A DNA stretch of 64,000 nucleotides, taken from positions 62,001 through 126,000 of the forward strand of contig CAWEUM010000001.1 of the NCBI GenBank assembly GCA_963812255.1, in the 5' to 3' direction. How positions within the stretch are numbered: position 1 is the stretch's first letter; each line of letters opens with the position of its first letter. Below the pieces are notes generated by a model that saw only the letters and a list, made by a program, of their open reading frames with translations, was not told where the DNA came from and did not search any database. The stretch is from DATJGR01 sp963812255. Lineage in GTDB: Bacteria; Pseudomonadota; Gammaproteobacteria; Pseudomonadales; Azotimanducaceae. The translations under genes were made by a program, and so were the position numbers. Below, piece by piece: positions 34,069 through 43,247 of this stretch.

Positions 34069-34893
34069 TTACAAGGATCGATTTCGCAGTTGATTGATCT
34101 CGTCTCGCAATGTTCGGGTGACGCTGCGCGCGGCGTCCACAAAGTCGGCACCTCGAGATGCATACAACACACTACGTGATGCGTTGATGACCAGGCCGGA
34201 TCTGTTCGAATTCAGGCCCGCGTCAATTACTGCAGCAACGTCACCGCCTTGACTGCCGACTCCTGGGATTAGTAGCGTCATGTCACCGACCACCTGCCGA
34301 ACTTTGCGAAGTTCATCCGGGTAGGTCGCGCCAACAACCAACATCACGTTTCCGGCGTTGTTCCAGTCGACGGCAGCGCGCGCAACGCGCAAGTACAGCG
34401 GGTCGCCCGATGGAAAATCTTGAAGCCAGCCGCTTTCGGGATTGCTGGTGCGACACAGGATGACCACGCCACGATCCGAACGTCTGAGGTAAGGCTGCAG
34501 GCTCTCTGGTCCGAGATATGGATTTACTGTCACGGCGTCGGCCTGATAGCGATCGAAGACCTCTATCGCGTACCGTTCCGCTGTCGCGCCCATGTCGCCC
34601 CGTTTGGCATCGAGGATGACCGGAACGTTTGGATAGCGCTCATGCACATATCTGATCAGCGCCCGCAATTGAGTTTCTGCACCAAGCGCGGCGAAGTGTG
34701 CTATCTGGGGTTTGAACGCGCACACCTGATCTGCAACCGCATCCACAATTGCGCTGCAGAACGCGAACGCACCGTCGGCACCTTCATATCCGGCGGGCAT
34801 TGATGCCGGCAAGGGGTCGAGCCCCACGCAGACGAGCGAGTTATTGATTTGTTCACAAGTTCGGAGTTGCTCGGCAAAAGACGGTCGGAGCAT
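34069..34893 (-). CDS. pyrF: Orotidine 5'-phosphate decarboxylase
   Basis: The 274-residue enzyme is the longer, type 2 OMP decarboxylase: LVCVGLDPLPASMP at the N-terminus, CAFKPQIAHFAALG, the catalytic VILDAKRGDMGATAERYA, TVNPYLGPESLQPYL, and GVGSQGGDV near the phosphate site. It makes UMP, the last step of de novo pyrimidine synthesis. The ATG at 34893 is chosen over a TTG nine bases earlier. A promoter-like TATACT lies about 30 bp upstream of the start. Confidence 0.93.
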   Translation of the reverse strand: MLRPSFAEQLRTCEQINNSLVCVGLDPLPASMPAGYEGADGAFAFCSAIVDAVADQVCAFKPQIAHFAALGAETQLRALIRYVHERYPNVPVILDAKRGDMGATAERYAIEVFDRYQADAVTVNPYLGPESLQPYLRRSDRGVVILCRTSNPESGWLQDFPSGDPLYLRVARAAVDWNNAGNVMLVVGATYPDELRKVRQVVGDMTLLIPGVGSQGGDVAAVIDAGLNSNRSGLVINASRSVLYASRGADFVDAARSVTRTLRDEINQLRNRSL

Positions 34894-34923
34894 GATGGCC
34901 AACAGGTCAGACGAGGCGGCGCG

Positions 34924-34953
34924 AGTATACCGATCACGGTGATAAATTTCGTC
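34924..34953 (-). promoter_or_regulatory. Putative pyrF promoter
   Basis: On the minus strand, TGACGA (near 34953-34948) and TATACT (34929-34924) are separated by about 18 bases and lie just upstream of the pyrF start. The -10 box is good and the -35 box moderate. The surrounding 34920-35100 region is clearly more AT-rich than the rest of the window and also must hold the promoter of the divergent PilZ gene. Confidence 0.4.
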
Positions 34954-35113
34954 ACTTCCCTCCTGTAACAGGCCTGCGCTGCTCGTATCTCCTAAGTAAA
35001 AATGATTAGAGGTATACAGTCTAATATATTGATTTATCTATGTTCATGATGACGAAAACTATTTGGCACGATTCTCGCTCACAGCTTAACTGTGCAACCA
35101 AGTTCGAACTGAC

Positions 35114-35557
35114 ATGATGAGAGAGAACAACGTGATAGAAATGAGCAGCGCCCGTGATCGACTGCGCAATCGGCCGTCGCGCAATCGCGACGACAAGCGG
35201 ATGCATGCGCGTATCGAAAGCGACGACCGGCTGTTCGTCCAGGTCGTACTGTCGGCGGCGGATCCGGATCTCGTGGGGACCACCGTTTCCTGTACCGCAA
35301 TCAACCTCTCGGTTGGCGGTATCCAGTTCCGCACCAACACCGTTATTCCGACAGGCGCGCTGCTCGACCTGTGGGTCGATGTCCGCAGTCGGCCCGGCAA
35401 ATTCTTTCTGGCGGGCGAAGTCCGATGGACGCGACCGGCGAACGACCCGGATGCAAGCGGCCGCGATGGTTGGGTGATCGGCGTGCAACTGAAGTCCGGC
35501 GCTGCAACCGACATCATGGACTGGCGCGAACATCACGCGCAGGCCAGCGCGCGCTAG
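35114..35557 (+). CDS. PilZ-domain protein
   Basis: The 147-residue protein has the c-di-GMP-binding signature of PilZ: DDKRMHARI (R-x3-R) followed about 35 residues later by INLSVGGIQF (N/D-x-S-x-x-G), and then the beta-barrel strands ending in EVRWTRPA...DGWVIGVQLK. It should bind cyclic di-GMP and act through a partner. The large DUF1631 gene follows 150 bp downstream on the same strand, which suggests a functional link. Confidence 0.82.
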   Translation: MMRENNVIEMSSARDRLRNRPSRNRDDKRMHARIESDDRLFVQVVLSAADPDLVGTTVSCTAINLSVGGIQFRTNTVIPTGALLDLWVDVRSRPGKFFLAGEVRWTRPANDPDASGRDGWVIGVQLKSGAATDIMDWREHHAQASAR

Positions 35558-35709
35558 ACCAACAGGATCGATCATCCGACGCGACCGGCATCAGCAAGCC
35601 GTCGCGACCAGTTCACGGGTTCTGTGAAACGAGTCGCAGTCACATCACTACCCGCATCCCGTCGATACGAGCACACCAATGCTGTAATGCAGCACACAGC
35701 GGCGCATAG

Positions 35710-38049
35710 ATGTGGGAGACACAAGCAGTGACGCAGTCCTCAAAAGTGGTGCCGTTGAAAGCACCTGACCACGCTGCAGGACGCAGCAACCACACCTTGC
35801 CGCCGATTCTTCACTCCGTACGGCAAACAGCACGACGCGCGATGAGCGGATTGCTGTCGACTCTGTTCAACAACGCCGACGATGTACTGTTCGAGATGGC
35901 GGATCGCTCGCGCAACGATGCCGATCAGCACATGTACTTCGACTCGATGCGCGAAATTCGTGTGCAGCGCAAACGCATCATTACCGAATTCGGTCAGAAC
36001 CTGTACGCCAGCTTCAACGCCTTGTTCGAAACGCCGCAGACCGAAGATGTGGAAGTCCCTGACTTCGAAGCCGCCGTCGATGGGATGTCGTTGGTCAAGA
36101 ACGACGACCTGGAAATTTCGGTCGCCGTCGCCGGTATCGTGTCGAAAGTGACCAGTCAGTTTTCTCTGCCGGTCATGCAGTTGACACGACGAATCGATGC
36201 GCTCTGTCCCAACCGAACGGTCACTGAACGACTGAATCCTCTCGGACCGCACCAACTCGGCGCCGCCTTCGTCGCGGCAACGGACTGCATCGAGATCGAC
36301 ATTCGTGTTCGCATCGTTCTACTGAAGCTGTTCGAACGATTCGTCATGGAGCACCTCGGACAGGCGTATGAGGATGCCAACCGGTTGCTCGCCGAAGCGG
36401 GTGTGCTACCAGACCTGCGTAATGTGCTGAAACGCGAGGCCAGCGCGCATCACCGTCCGTCCACGCGCACCACCGGGGTTGAACAACCGGGCGTCGGTAA
36501 CGTCGGTGGGCAAGGAAGTGCGGCGGGTAGTTCAACACGAGGTGGATCATCGACGCCACTGGCCCATGCTGGCGCCTCGGACAACAACTTCACGGTACTG
36601 CAGCAACTGTTGGCGTCGCACGCCAGTCAAGGCGGAACGAACGTCGGTGACTACGGCGGCGCCAGCGGAGCCGGCTCCGGCCAGGTTCAATACAGCGGAC
36701 CCGTGGGACCGATCATCACGACACCTGAACTGATGCATGTGTTGTCGGCGGTTCAGAGTGCCACCAGTCACGAACCGATCGATATCGATCGCGTGCCGGT
36801 CGCAATCGACCTTCGGCAACTGGTTCTCGCCCGCGCGTCCGAGGTGACGGGCGCCCCCGACGGTTCAATGGGCCGCACCGATGAGGATACGGTGAACCTG
36901 GTCGGGATGTTGTTCGACTACATTCTGAACGATCGCAACCTTGCCATTCCAATGAAGGCGCTGATCGGCCGACTACAGATTCCGATGCTGAAGGTCGCGG
37001 TCCTGGACAAGACATTCTTCAATCGCACCAGCCATCCGGCCCGGCAGTTGTTGAACGAACTGTCAAGCGCCGGAATCGGCTGGAGCAGCGCCGCGGAACT
37101 CAAACGCGACGCGCTGTACAACAAGATCGAATCGGTGATTCTGAGGGTGCTGAACAACTTCAGCGACGACCCGGAGATATTCGGAACGCTCGTTGCCGAA
37201 TTGCGCAACTTCGTTCAGCAGGACCACCATCGCGTCCAGATCGTAGAGCAACGCGTCAAAGAGGTCGAAGCGGGACGCGCGAAAACCGTTTCCGCCAAGC
37301 AGACCGTGGAACGCTTGCTGAACCAGAAGGCCAGCGGATTGCGGCTGCCGCCGGAGATCGGCCACTTCATCAGCGACACTTGGAGCCGCGTACTGGTGTA
37401 TGTATGCGTTCGTCACGGCGACGACGGTGTCGAATGGAGTGACGCGGTACAGGTCTTCGACGATCTGCTATGGGCGGTTCAGCCGCTCGATACGCTGGTC
37501 GACATCGAGGACCGTGATCGCACCCGGCCCCGCCTGCTCGAACGCGTCGAGCAAGGTATGGAGGTGCTTGGCCTCGCAACCACCGAAATCGAGGATGCGC
37601 TGACGACCTTGCGGGATCGGTTATCCGACATCGCCGCGTCCGACCGTGCATTCCTCGAAGACGACCGGCCGCACGCCGAGGTACCGGATTTGCCCCTCAT
37701 GGAAGAAATCGTGTTGAGGAGCCCGGGCGAAATCGAGTCGGTTGAGGCCGCCGAACCCGAACCGGAAATGGTGCGCGAGATTAATCGACTGACCGAAGGC
37801 GTCTGGGTCGAGTTGACGCAGGAAGACGGTCAGAAGCTCCGCGCAAAGCTCGCAGCCATTGTGCAACCCGGCAGCAAATACATCTTCGTCAACCGACGCG
37901 GGATGAAGGTAGCCGAGCGAAACAGGATGTCCCTTGCCGTTGAACTGAAGCGTAAGACGCTCGTCATACTCGATGAATCGCAAGTGTTCGACCGTGCCCT
38001 GGAAGCGGTCATCGGAAACTTGCGGCAGCTACACCGTCAGCCGACCTAG
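35710..38049 (+). CDS. DUF1631 family protein
   Basis: The 779-residue protein matches DUF1631: LHSVRQTARRAMSGLLSTLFNNADDVLFEMADRS at the N-terminus, MREIRVQRKRIITEFGQNL, a Gly/Ser-rich low-complexity linker at about 255-320, then LIGRLQIPMLKVAVLDKTFFNRTSHPARQLLNELSSAGIGW and a conserved C-terminal domain (GVWVELTQEDGQKLRAKLAAIVQPGSKYIFVNRRGMKVAERN). The C-terminal part resembles a PilZ-like barrel. No catalytic motif is visible. Family members occur near c-di-GMP genes; the PilZ gene upstream agrees. The function is unknown. Confidence 0.75.
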   Translation: MWETQAVTQSSKVVPLKAPDHAAGRSNHTLPPILHSVRQTARRAMSGLLSTLFNNADDVLFEMADRSRNDADQHMYFDSMREIRVQRKRIITEFGQNLYASFNALFETPQTEDVEVPDFEAAVDGMSLVKNDDLEISVAVAGIVSKVTSQFSLPVMQLTRRIDALCPNRTVTERLNPLGPHQLGAAFVAATDCIEIDIRVRIVLLKLFERFVMEHLGQAYEDANRLLAEAGVLPDLRNVLKREASAHHRPSTRTTGVEQPGVGNVGGQGSAAGSSTRGGSSTPLAHAGASDNNFTVLQQLLASHASQGGTNVGDYGGASGAGSGQVQYSGPVGPIITTPELMHVLSAVQSATSHEPIDIDRVPVAIDLRQLVLARASEVTGAPDGSMGRTDEDTVNLVGMLFDYILNDRNLAIPMKALIGRLQIPMLKVAVLDKTFFNRTSHPARQLLNELSSAGIGWSSAAELKRDALYNKIESVILRVLNNFSDDPEIFGTLVAELRNFVQQDHHRVQIVEQRVKEVEAGRAKTVSAKQTVERLLNQKASGLRLPPEIGHFISDTWSRVLVYVCVRHGDDGVEWSDAVQVFDDLLWAVQPLDTLVDIEDRDRTRPRLLERVEQGMEVLGLATTEIEDALTTLRDRLSDIAASDRAFLEDDRPHAEVPDLPLMEEIVLRSPGEIESVEAAEPEPEMVREINRLTEGVWVELTQEDGQKLRAKLAAIVQPGSKYIFVNRRGMKVAERNRMSLAVELKRKTLVILDESQVFDRALEAVIGNLRQLHRQPT

Positions 38050-38071
38050 CACAGCTTGGTCTGCCAGCCAG

Positions 38072-38704
38072 CTACGCCCGAAGCTGCCTGCGCCACTCCG
38101 GGTCCTCGAGTAGACGCTCCACGGTAGCGACGATGGCCTGCGTCTGCGCATCGATCTCCAGATTCACCCTTTCCCCGACAACAACGCTGCCAAGCGTGGT
38201 TCGACCGATTGTCTCCGGAATCAGACTGACGCAGAGCCTGCCGCGCGGACGATCGATCGCCGAAATCGTCAGACTCGCTCCGTCAAGGGCGACGAATCCT
38301 TTGTGGAACATAAATTTCAGCCATTGCGGTGCTACATCGAACCAGACCGTGCGCTCATTCTCGCCTGCATCGATCTGCGCCACCGTAGCGACGTCAGCGA
38401 CGTGACCCGACAGGATGTGCCCGCCAATTTCGTCGCCGAATCTGAGCGACCGCTCAATGTTCACGAGGCAATCGACTTGCAGCGATCCAAGATTCGATCT
38501 CGCCATCGATTCACGAATGACGTCGAAGCCTGCAAGGCCTCCGGCAATCGTGGTTACCGTCAGGCACGTGCCATTCACGGCCACCGACGCACCGCTGCTC
38601 AGCCCGTCCGCAAGATCACCGAGATCGATCTGTAGACGCCGCAGACCGGGTTCGTTCCCGACAGACACGACGCGACAGAGGCCCTGGACGATTCCTGTGA
38701 ACAC
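38072..38704 (-). CDS. ribE: Riboflavin synthase, alpha chain
   Basis: The 210-residue enzyme starts with the standard MFTGIVQG and has two homologous lumazine-binding barrels: SGASVAVNGTCLTV...FDVIRESMARSNLG and HILSGHVADVATV...KGFVALDGASLTIS...FDVAPQ, ending VNLEIDAQTQAIVATVERL. It dismutates two 6,7-dimethyl-8-ribityllumazine molecules to riboflavin. No other rib genes are in the window. It lies downstream of the dienelactone hydrolase gene on the same strand, 13 bp apart. Confidence 0.95.
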   Translation of the reverse strand: MFTGIVQGLCRVVSVGNEPGLRRLQIDLGDLADGLSSGASVAVNGTCLTVTTIAGGLAGFDVIRESMARSNLGSLQVDCLVNIERSLRFGDEIGGHILSGHVADVATVAQIDAGENERTVWFDVAPQWLKFMFHKGFVALDGASLTISAIDRPRGRLCVSLIPETIGRTTLGSVVVGERVNLEIDAQTQAIVATVERLLEDPEWRRQLRA

Positions 38705-38717
38705 CAGACTGCCTTCT

Positions 38718-39404
38718 TCAGCCGACGGTTTTTGCGAAGAATTCGCGACTGCGGCTCAACGCGAGTCTCGCTGCCGCCGCGTCATAGCTCGCGCGTTGGT
38801 CGCAATTGAATCCATGGTCCGCTTCGTAGACGTGTACCGCCACCTCGGGATGCGCTTTGCGGACCTTCTCGACGTCGGTCAACGGAATATGTGCGTCCTT
38901 TGCACCGAAGTGCATCATGACCGGGCAGCTCGGGTGACGATCGAGCTGCCCCGCCACACCGCCTCCGTAGTAGGCCACCGCACCGCTCACGCCGCTCAGA
39001 TCGCAGGCCGACAACCACGCCAGCAATCCACCGAAGCAGTAGCCGACGACACCGACCCGGCCGAAGCGTTTCGCGTCATCAATGGATGCCTGCAGGTCCT
39101 GCAGCGTCTGTTCCATCTTGAGTTTGCCGCGCGCGATCTCGACCCCTGTGACCATATCCTGCTGTTCGTAGCCCAGTTCGACGTTGCGCTCCACTCGATC
39201 GAAGATCTGCGGAGCGATCGCCGCATAACCCGCCGCTGCGTATCCGTCCGTGACTTCACGTATGTGAGAATTGACGCCAAAGATCTCCTGAATCACGACA
39301 ATGCCACCCCGCGGTTTCGCGGCCGGCATCGCTTCGTAGACTCCGAACGCGAATCCATCGACGGCGCGTAGCTGCCTGGTTTGTCCCACGCTTTTTGCTC
39401 CCAT
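38718..39404 (-). CDS. Dienelactone hydrolase family protein
   Basis: The 228-residue alpha/beta hydrolase has the DLH triad: the Cys nucleophile in VVGYCFGGLLA, Asp in FGAKDAHIPL and His in EADHGFNCDQRASYD. GGIVVIQEIFGVNSHIREVTDGYAAAGYAAIAPQ is the diagnostic N-terminal block. The family opens dienelactones in aromatic breakdown but also includes general carboxylester hydrolases. It runs divergently from phoB. Confidence 0.87.
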   Translation of the reverse strand: MGAKSVGQTRQLRAVDGFAFGVYEAMPAAKPRGGIVVIQEIFGVNSHIREVTDGYAAAGYAAIAPQIFDRVERNVELGYEQQDMVTGVEIARGKLKMEQTLQDLQASIDDAKRFGRVGVVGYCFGGLLAWLSACDLSGVSGAVAYYGGGVAGQLDRHPSCPVMMHFGAKDAHIPLTDVEKVRKAHPEVAVHVYEADHGFNCDQRASYDAAAARLALSRSREFFAKTVG

Positions 39405-39473
39405 GCTGCAGAATTGCCTGAAAGCCTATACAGAGCTTGCCGGTACGTCCATGGGCGCCAGCAGCAGCACCGA

Positions 39474-39491
39474 CTGTCATCAATCCATAAC
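39474..39491 (+). promoter_or_regulatory. Possible Pho box upstream of phoB
   Basis: CTGTCATCAATCCATAAC fits the first 7-bp PhoB half-site (CTGTCAT) exactly, with a 4-bp spacer and a weak second half. It lies about 85 bp before the phoB start, a suitable place for autoregulation. The second half is poor, so this is tentative. Confidence 0.3.
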
Positions 39492-39575
39492 CTTGCCGGT
39501 GCAAACTACGGCCCGCTTGTTTGGTTCAATGAAGCCGGGCTCGATTCTGCTCGAATCAACTGTGAGAATGGATCG

Positions 39576-40280
39576 ATGACGATGCAGAGGATCATGCTGG
39601 TCGAGGACGAACCGGAGATTCGCGAGATGTTGACCTTCGCGCTGACCCGAGCGGGATTCGCGACCGTCGGCGCGGCCAGCGCCGAAGAAGCCATGCGATT
39701 GCTCGACGCCTTGCTGCCCGATGTGATCATCATCGATTGGATGTTACCGGGTGCAAGCGGCATCGATCTCGCAAGGCGATTGCGCAGAGACGAGCTTTTC
39801 GCCGAGCTGCCGATGATCATGCTGACAGCACGCGGTGAGGAAGTCGACAAACTGAAGGGCTTCGATGCCGGTGTCGACGATTACCTCACCAAACCGTTTT
39901 CGCCGCGCGAACTCATTGCGCGGATCCGTGCATTGCAAAGACGCGCTGGCGGTGCCGTCGACGGGCTGCTGAAGATCGACGCACTCGAGATCGACCTGAA
40001 GGGCCACCGCGTCACGATCGGCGAGACATCGGTTCATCTTGGTCCGACCGAGTTCAGGCTGTTGACGTTTCTGATGCAGCATCCGGATCGCGCGTTCGAT
40101 CGCGCGCAGTTGCTGGATCGCGTCTGGGGACGGTCGGTGTATGTAGAAGAGCGCACGGTCGATGTTCATGTGCTGCGCCTGCGACGCGCGCTGAAGCCTT
40201 TCGGTCTCGATTCGCTCGTCGAAACGGTGCGTGGCGTCGGCTATCGGCTGACTCGTACGGCGAGCGATTCGCTCGCGTGA
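39576..40280 (+). CDS. phoB: Phosphate regulon response regulator
   Basis: The 234-residue OmpR-type regulator has receiver text IMLVEDEPEIREMLTFAL, phospho-acceptor D54 in IIIDWMLPGASG, K in YLTKPFSPRELIARI, and a winged helix (VHLGPTEFRLLTFLMQHPDRAFDRAQLLDRVWG, VEERTVDVHVLRLRRAL, VRGVGYRL). These are PhoB hallmarks. The ATG at 39576 gives the standard length; the longer frame is not conserved. Its TGA overlaps the GTG of phoR. It activates phosphate-starvation genes when phosphorylated. Confidence 0.93.
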   Translation: MTMQRIMLVEDEPEIREMLTFALTRAGFATVGAASAEEAMRLLDALLPDVIIIDWMLPGASGIDLARRLRRDELFAELPMIMLTARGEEVDKLKGFDAGVDDYLTKPFSPRELIARIRALQRRAGGAVDGLLKIDALEIDLKGHRVTIGETSVHLGPTEFRLLTFLMQHPDRAFDRAQLLDRVWGRSVYVEERTVDVHVLRLRRALKPFGLDSLVETVRGVGYRLTRTASDSLA

Positions 40281-41563
40281 TTGCCGGTCTCAAAACCGAA
40301 CTGATTCGTACGACCCTGTGGATCGTTGTAGTTCTTTGCGCAGGCTGGATTTCACAACTCTGGGCGATCGCAATCGTCGTCGGATTGATCGGTTGGGTCC
40401 ACCCGCACGCACGCGAGATGCTGCATCTGCACGAATGGTCGCGGCGTGCAATCGGGCGTCCAGACATCACCATGGAGTTGTGGCAGGAGCCAACGGTACG
40501 GGTGTTTCGCAGGCTGCGCCAGTCGCGGCTCCGACTGCGCCGGCTGCTGACACGATTGCACTACGTGCGATCCGCGACCGAGGCGTTGCCGGATGGTGCA
40601 ATCCTGATCGAGCACAACGGCGAAATAGAACTGTTCAACAAAGCCGCGCAGACGCTACTCGGCTTGTCTGCAAGCGACATCGGCCAAAATCTCGTTTCGC
40701 TGGTGCGCAATCCGCAGATCGCTGCGCTGGTAAACGGACAGGTCGCCGAAGGCGTGGTGGAGATCACCGCCACGCATTCAGATCTACAATTGGAAGTCCG
40801 CCGAATCGATATCGACGAAACGCGGATGCTGATCCTCGCGCGCGACGTTTCTCAGCTGAATCGCCTGCTCAGCATGCGCCAGGATTTCGTTGCCAACGTC
40901 TCCCATGAATTGCGCTCGCCGCTGACGGTCATACTCGGCTATCTGGAATCACTGGATGACGCATCGCTCGACCGCGCGCAGCTGTCCGAGTTGATGGCGC
41001 GCTTGGTTCCACCGGCGCAGCGCATGAAGGTCCTCGTAGACGACTTGCTGCTGCTGACACGATTGGAATCGAGCCCAAAACCATCGCAGGCCGAGGTCGA
41101 TGTAGTCGCCGTGGCGCCCATGCTCGAGACGATCACCGCTGACGCCCGGCAGCTGTCCGCCGGACGTCATACCATCACAGTCGAAGCCGACTCGACGCTG
41201 CGTCTGCGCGGCAGCGAATTCGAACTGCACAGCGCCTTCTCCAATCTGGTGGACAACGCGGTTCGCTACAGTCCGGACGGCGGCGACATCTGCGTGCGCT
41301 GGCAGCGATCCGAGGCAGGTCCGCGCTTCGAGGTTGAAGACCACGGCACGGGAATTCCCACGCAACACCTGACCCGTATCACCGAACGGTTCTATCGTGT
41401 GGACCTGTCCGGATCGCGCGCTCGTGGCGGGACGGGGCTGGGGCTGGCAATCGTCAAGCATGTTCTGATTCGCCACCACGCGACGCTCGGCGTGGAAAGT
41501 GAACTACATAAGGGAAGTCGGTTCTGCTGCATCTTTCCACAGAGTGCCGCTGTCACGATGTGA
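40277..41563 (+). CDS. phoR: Phosphate regulon sensor kinase
   Basis: The 428-residue kinase has an N-terminal membrane hairpin (about 8-42, TTLWIVVVLCAGWISQLWAIAIVVGLIGWV), a basic linker, a PAS domain (about 95-195, GAILIEHNGEIELFNKAAQTLLG), HisKA with H210 in VANVSHELRSPLTVILGYLE, and HATPase_c motifs NLVDNAVRYSPDGG, EDHGTGIP and GGTGLGLAIVKHV. The GTG start is coupled to phoB (GTGA). It is the partner of PhoB and is expected to be controlled by PhoU and the Pst transporter, whose genes are not in this window. Confidence 0.92.
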   Translation: MIAGLKTELIRTTLWIVVVLCAGWISQLWAIAIVVGLIGWVHPHAREMLHLHEWSRRAIGRPDITMELWQEPTVRVFRRLRQSRLRLRRLLTRLHYVRSATEALPDGAILIEHNGEIELFNKAAQTLLGLSASDIGQNLVSLVRNPQIAALVNGQVAEGVVEITATHSDLQLEVRRIDIDETRMLILARDVSQLNRLLSMRQDFVANVSHELRSPLTVILGYLESLDDASLDRAQLSELMARLVPPAQRMKVLVDDLLLLTRLESSPKPSQAEVDVVAVAPMLETITADARQLSAGRHTITVEADSTLRLRGSEFELHSAFSNLVDNAVRYSPDGGDICVRWQRSEAGPRFEVEDHGTGIPTQHLTRITERFYRVDLSGSRARGGTGLGLAIVKHVLIRHHATLGVESELHKGSRFCCIFPQSAAVTM

Positions 41564-41681
41564 CCGAAATCCAGGTCGTTGCGACGCCGCTGTGTGACGT
41601 TGACACTTTGAACTGTGCAGTGCGCCTGTTCCGTGGCTACCCAAACGAGTAAAGTTCAACGCAGCAACGGAGACGCATGAA

Positions 41682-42383
41682 TTGAGCCGGCACATCTCGG
41701 AACAGTATGACGCGGAACTGGAAATCGTCCGCCGCCGCCTGATGGAAATGGGTGGTGTGGTCGAACAGCAACTGCGTGACGCAATCACGGCAATTTCGAC
41801 GTATGACGCAGAGCTCGCGGCCACGGTGTCGGCACGCGACCATGAGGTCAATCGTTTCGAAGTCACACTGGATGAGCAGTGCATTCACATCATCGCGCGC
41901 CGCCAGCCGACCGCCACCGATCTACGCCTGCTGGTAACGGTGATGAAGTCCAGCACCGATCTCGAGCGCATCGGCGACGAAGCCAACCGCATCGCGAAGA
42001 TGGCGCGCGAACTATCCAAGCTGGACTATCAGAACAGCATATATGGTCAGACAACACGCTTAGGACAACTGGCAACCACGATGGTATCGCGTGCGCTCGA
42101 CGCACTGGCGCGCCTCGACACGCGCGAAGCGCTCGATCTGATCGCAGCCGACAAACAGGTCGACGAGGAGTATCGCTCCGTCATCGCGAACCTGGCGAAC
42201 TCAATGACTCAAAACCCCGATTTGGTGGAGCGCGATCTGCACCTGATATGGGTTGCACGCGCGCTCGAACGAATCGGGGATCATGCCAAGAACGTCTCCG
42301 AATACGTGCTCTATCTGGTGGAAGGCAAAGATATTCGCCATCTACCCAAGGGCACGTTCGCGACCGCGAATTCAGGGCGCTGA
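41682..42383 (+). CDS. phoU: Phosphate transport system regulator PhoU
   Basis: The 233-residue helical protein has two PhoU repeats: RHISEQYDAELEIVRRRLMEMGGVVEQQLRDAI...DEQCIHIIARRQPTATDLRLLVTVMKSSTDLERIGDEANRIAKMA, and the second ending LIWVARALERIGDHAKNVSEYVLYLVEGKDIRH. It restrains PhoR when phosphate is plentiful. The start is a TTG at 41682 nine bases after GGAG. The ATG at 41677, five bases earlier, is in another frame and meets TGA after one codon. No pst genes lie between phoR and phoU. Confidence 0.93.
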   Translation: MSRHISEQYDAELEIVRRRLMEMGGVVEQQLRDAITAISTYDAELAATVSARDHEVNRFEVTLDEQCIHIIARRQPTATDLRLLVTVMKSSTDLERIGDEANRIAKMARELSKLDYQNSIYGQTTRLGQLATTMVSRALDALARLDTREALDLIAADKQVDEEYRSVIANLANSMTQNPDLVERDLHLIWVARALERIGDHAKNVSEYVLYLVEGKDIRHLPKGTFATANSGR

Positions 42384-42391
42384 TTGCGGGG

Positions 42392-43177
42392 CTAACGACG
42401 CCCCAATGGCGCGAGATTGAGATGCTGGCCGCCGTCCAGAATCAGCGTCTCACCGGTGACGACGTCTGCGCCAGCGACGAAGTAGAGTATCGCTTCGGCA
42501 ACCGTATCCGGCGTCGTCGTCAAGCGTAACGGCGTCGTGTCCTCGAGGAATTTCTTGGTTCGTTCGTAGTTCTCGGCGCCCATTCCAGTCTTCAGCCATT
42601 CACCCTGAATGAATCCGGGGCACACTGCGTTGACGCGAATCTCCGGACCCAGTGCTCGGGCAAGCGACAGTGTCATCGTCACCAAAGCGCCTTTCGATGC
42701 CGCGTAGGCGATCGAACTGCCCACGCCCATGACTGCGGCAATCGATGCCACGTTGACGATGCTGCCGCGCCCGCCGCGTTTCATGGCCGGCTCCACCGCC
42801 CGGGTCATCTGGTATGCGCCAACCGTGTTGACCGAATAGATGTCGAGAAAATCCTGCTTGTCGAGTCCCTCCAGATTGGTGTGGGCGCAGAACTTGGTGG
42901 TGCCGGCGTTGTTGATCAGCGCATCGATACGACCCCACTTCGCATCGGCCGCGGCGGCCATCGCTCTGCAGTCGGCATCTTCGGCGACGTCTGCGCGCAC
43001 CACCAGTGCCTCGACGCCTTGTTCGAGGCAGGCCGCTTCCGTTTCGCGCGCGCCGGCTTCACTGCGCGAGTAGTTGATGACGACGTTACACCCCCGCTCG
43101 GCCAACTGCCGCGCGCAGGCAGCGCCGACGCCGGACGAGGAACCAGTCACGATCGCAACAGCACCTTGAATATCCAC
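42392..43177 (-). CDS. SDR-family oxidoreductase, FabG-like
   Basis: The 261-residue short-chain dehydrogenase has TGSSSGVGAACARQLAERG, DALINNAGTTKF, VNVASIAAVMGVGSSIAYAASKGAL (Ser, Tyr and Lys of the catalytic triad), VNAVCPGFIQGEW and the C-terminal TGETLILDGGQHL. It is a classical SDR, probably NADP(H)-linked, with unknown substrate. It runs divergently from the LLM gene 70 bp away, suggesting a shared regulatory region for a metabolic cluster. Confidence 0.85.
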   Translation of the reverse strand: MDIQGAVAIVTGSSSGVGAACARQLAERGCNVVINYSRSEAGARETEAACLEQGVEALVVRADVAEDADCRAMAAAADAKWGRIDALINNAGTTKFCAHTNLEGLDKQDFLDIYSVNTVGAYQMTRAVEPAMKRGGRGSIVNVASIAAVMGVGSSIAYAASKGALVTMTLSLARALGPEIRVNAVCPGFIQGEWLKTGMGAENYERTKKFLEDTTPLRLTTTPDTVAEAILYFVAGADVVTGETLILDGGQHLNLAPLGRR

Positions 43178-43247
43178 ATGACCCCCGTTGGTTGACTCGC
43201 AACGAATGAACTAACATCCCGCTTCGACTTCGCGACACGGCTCCACG

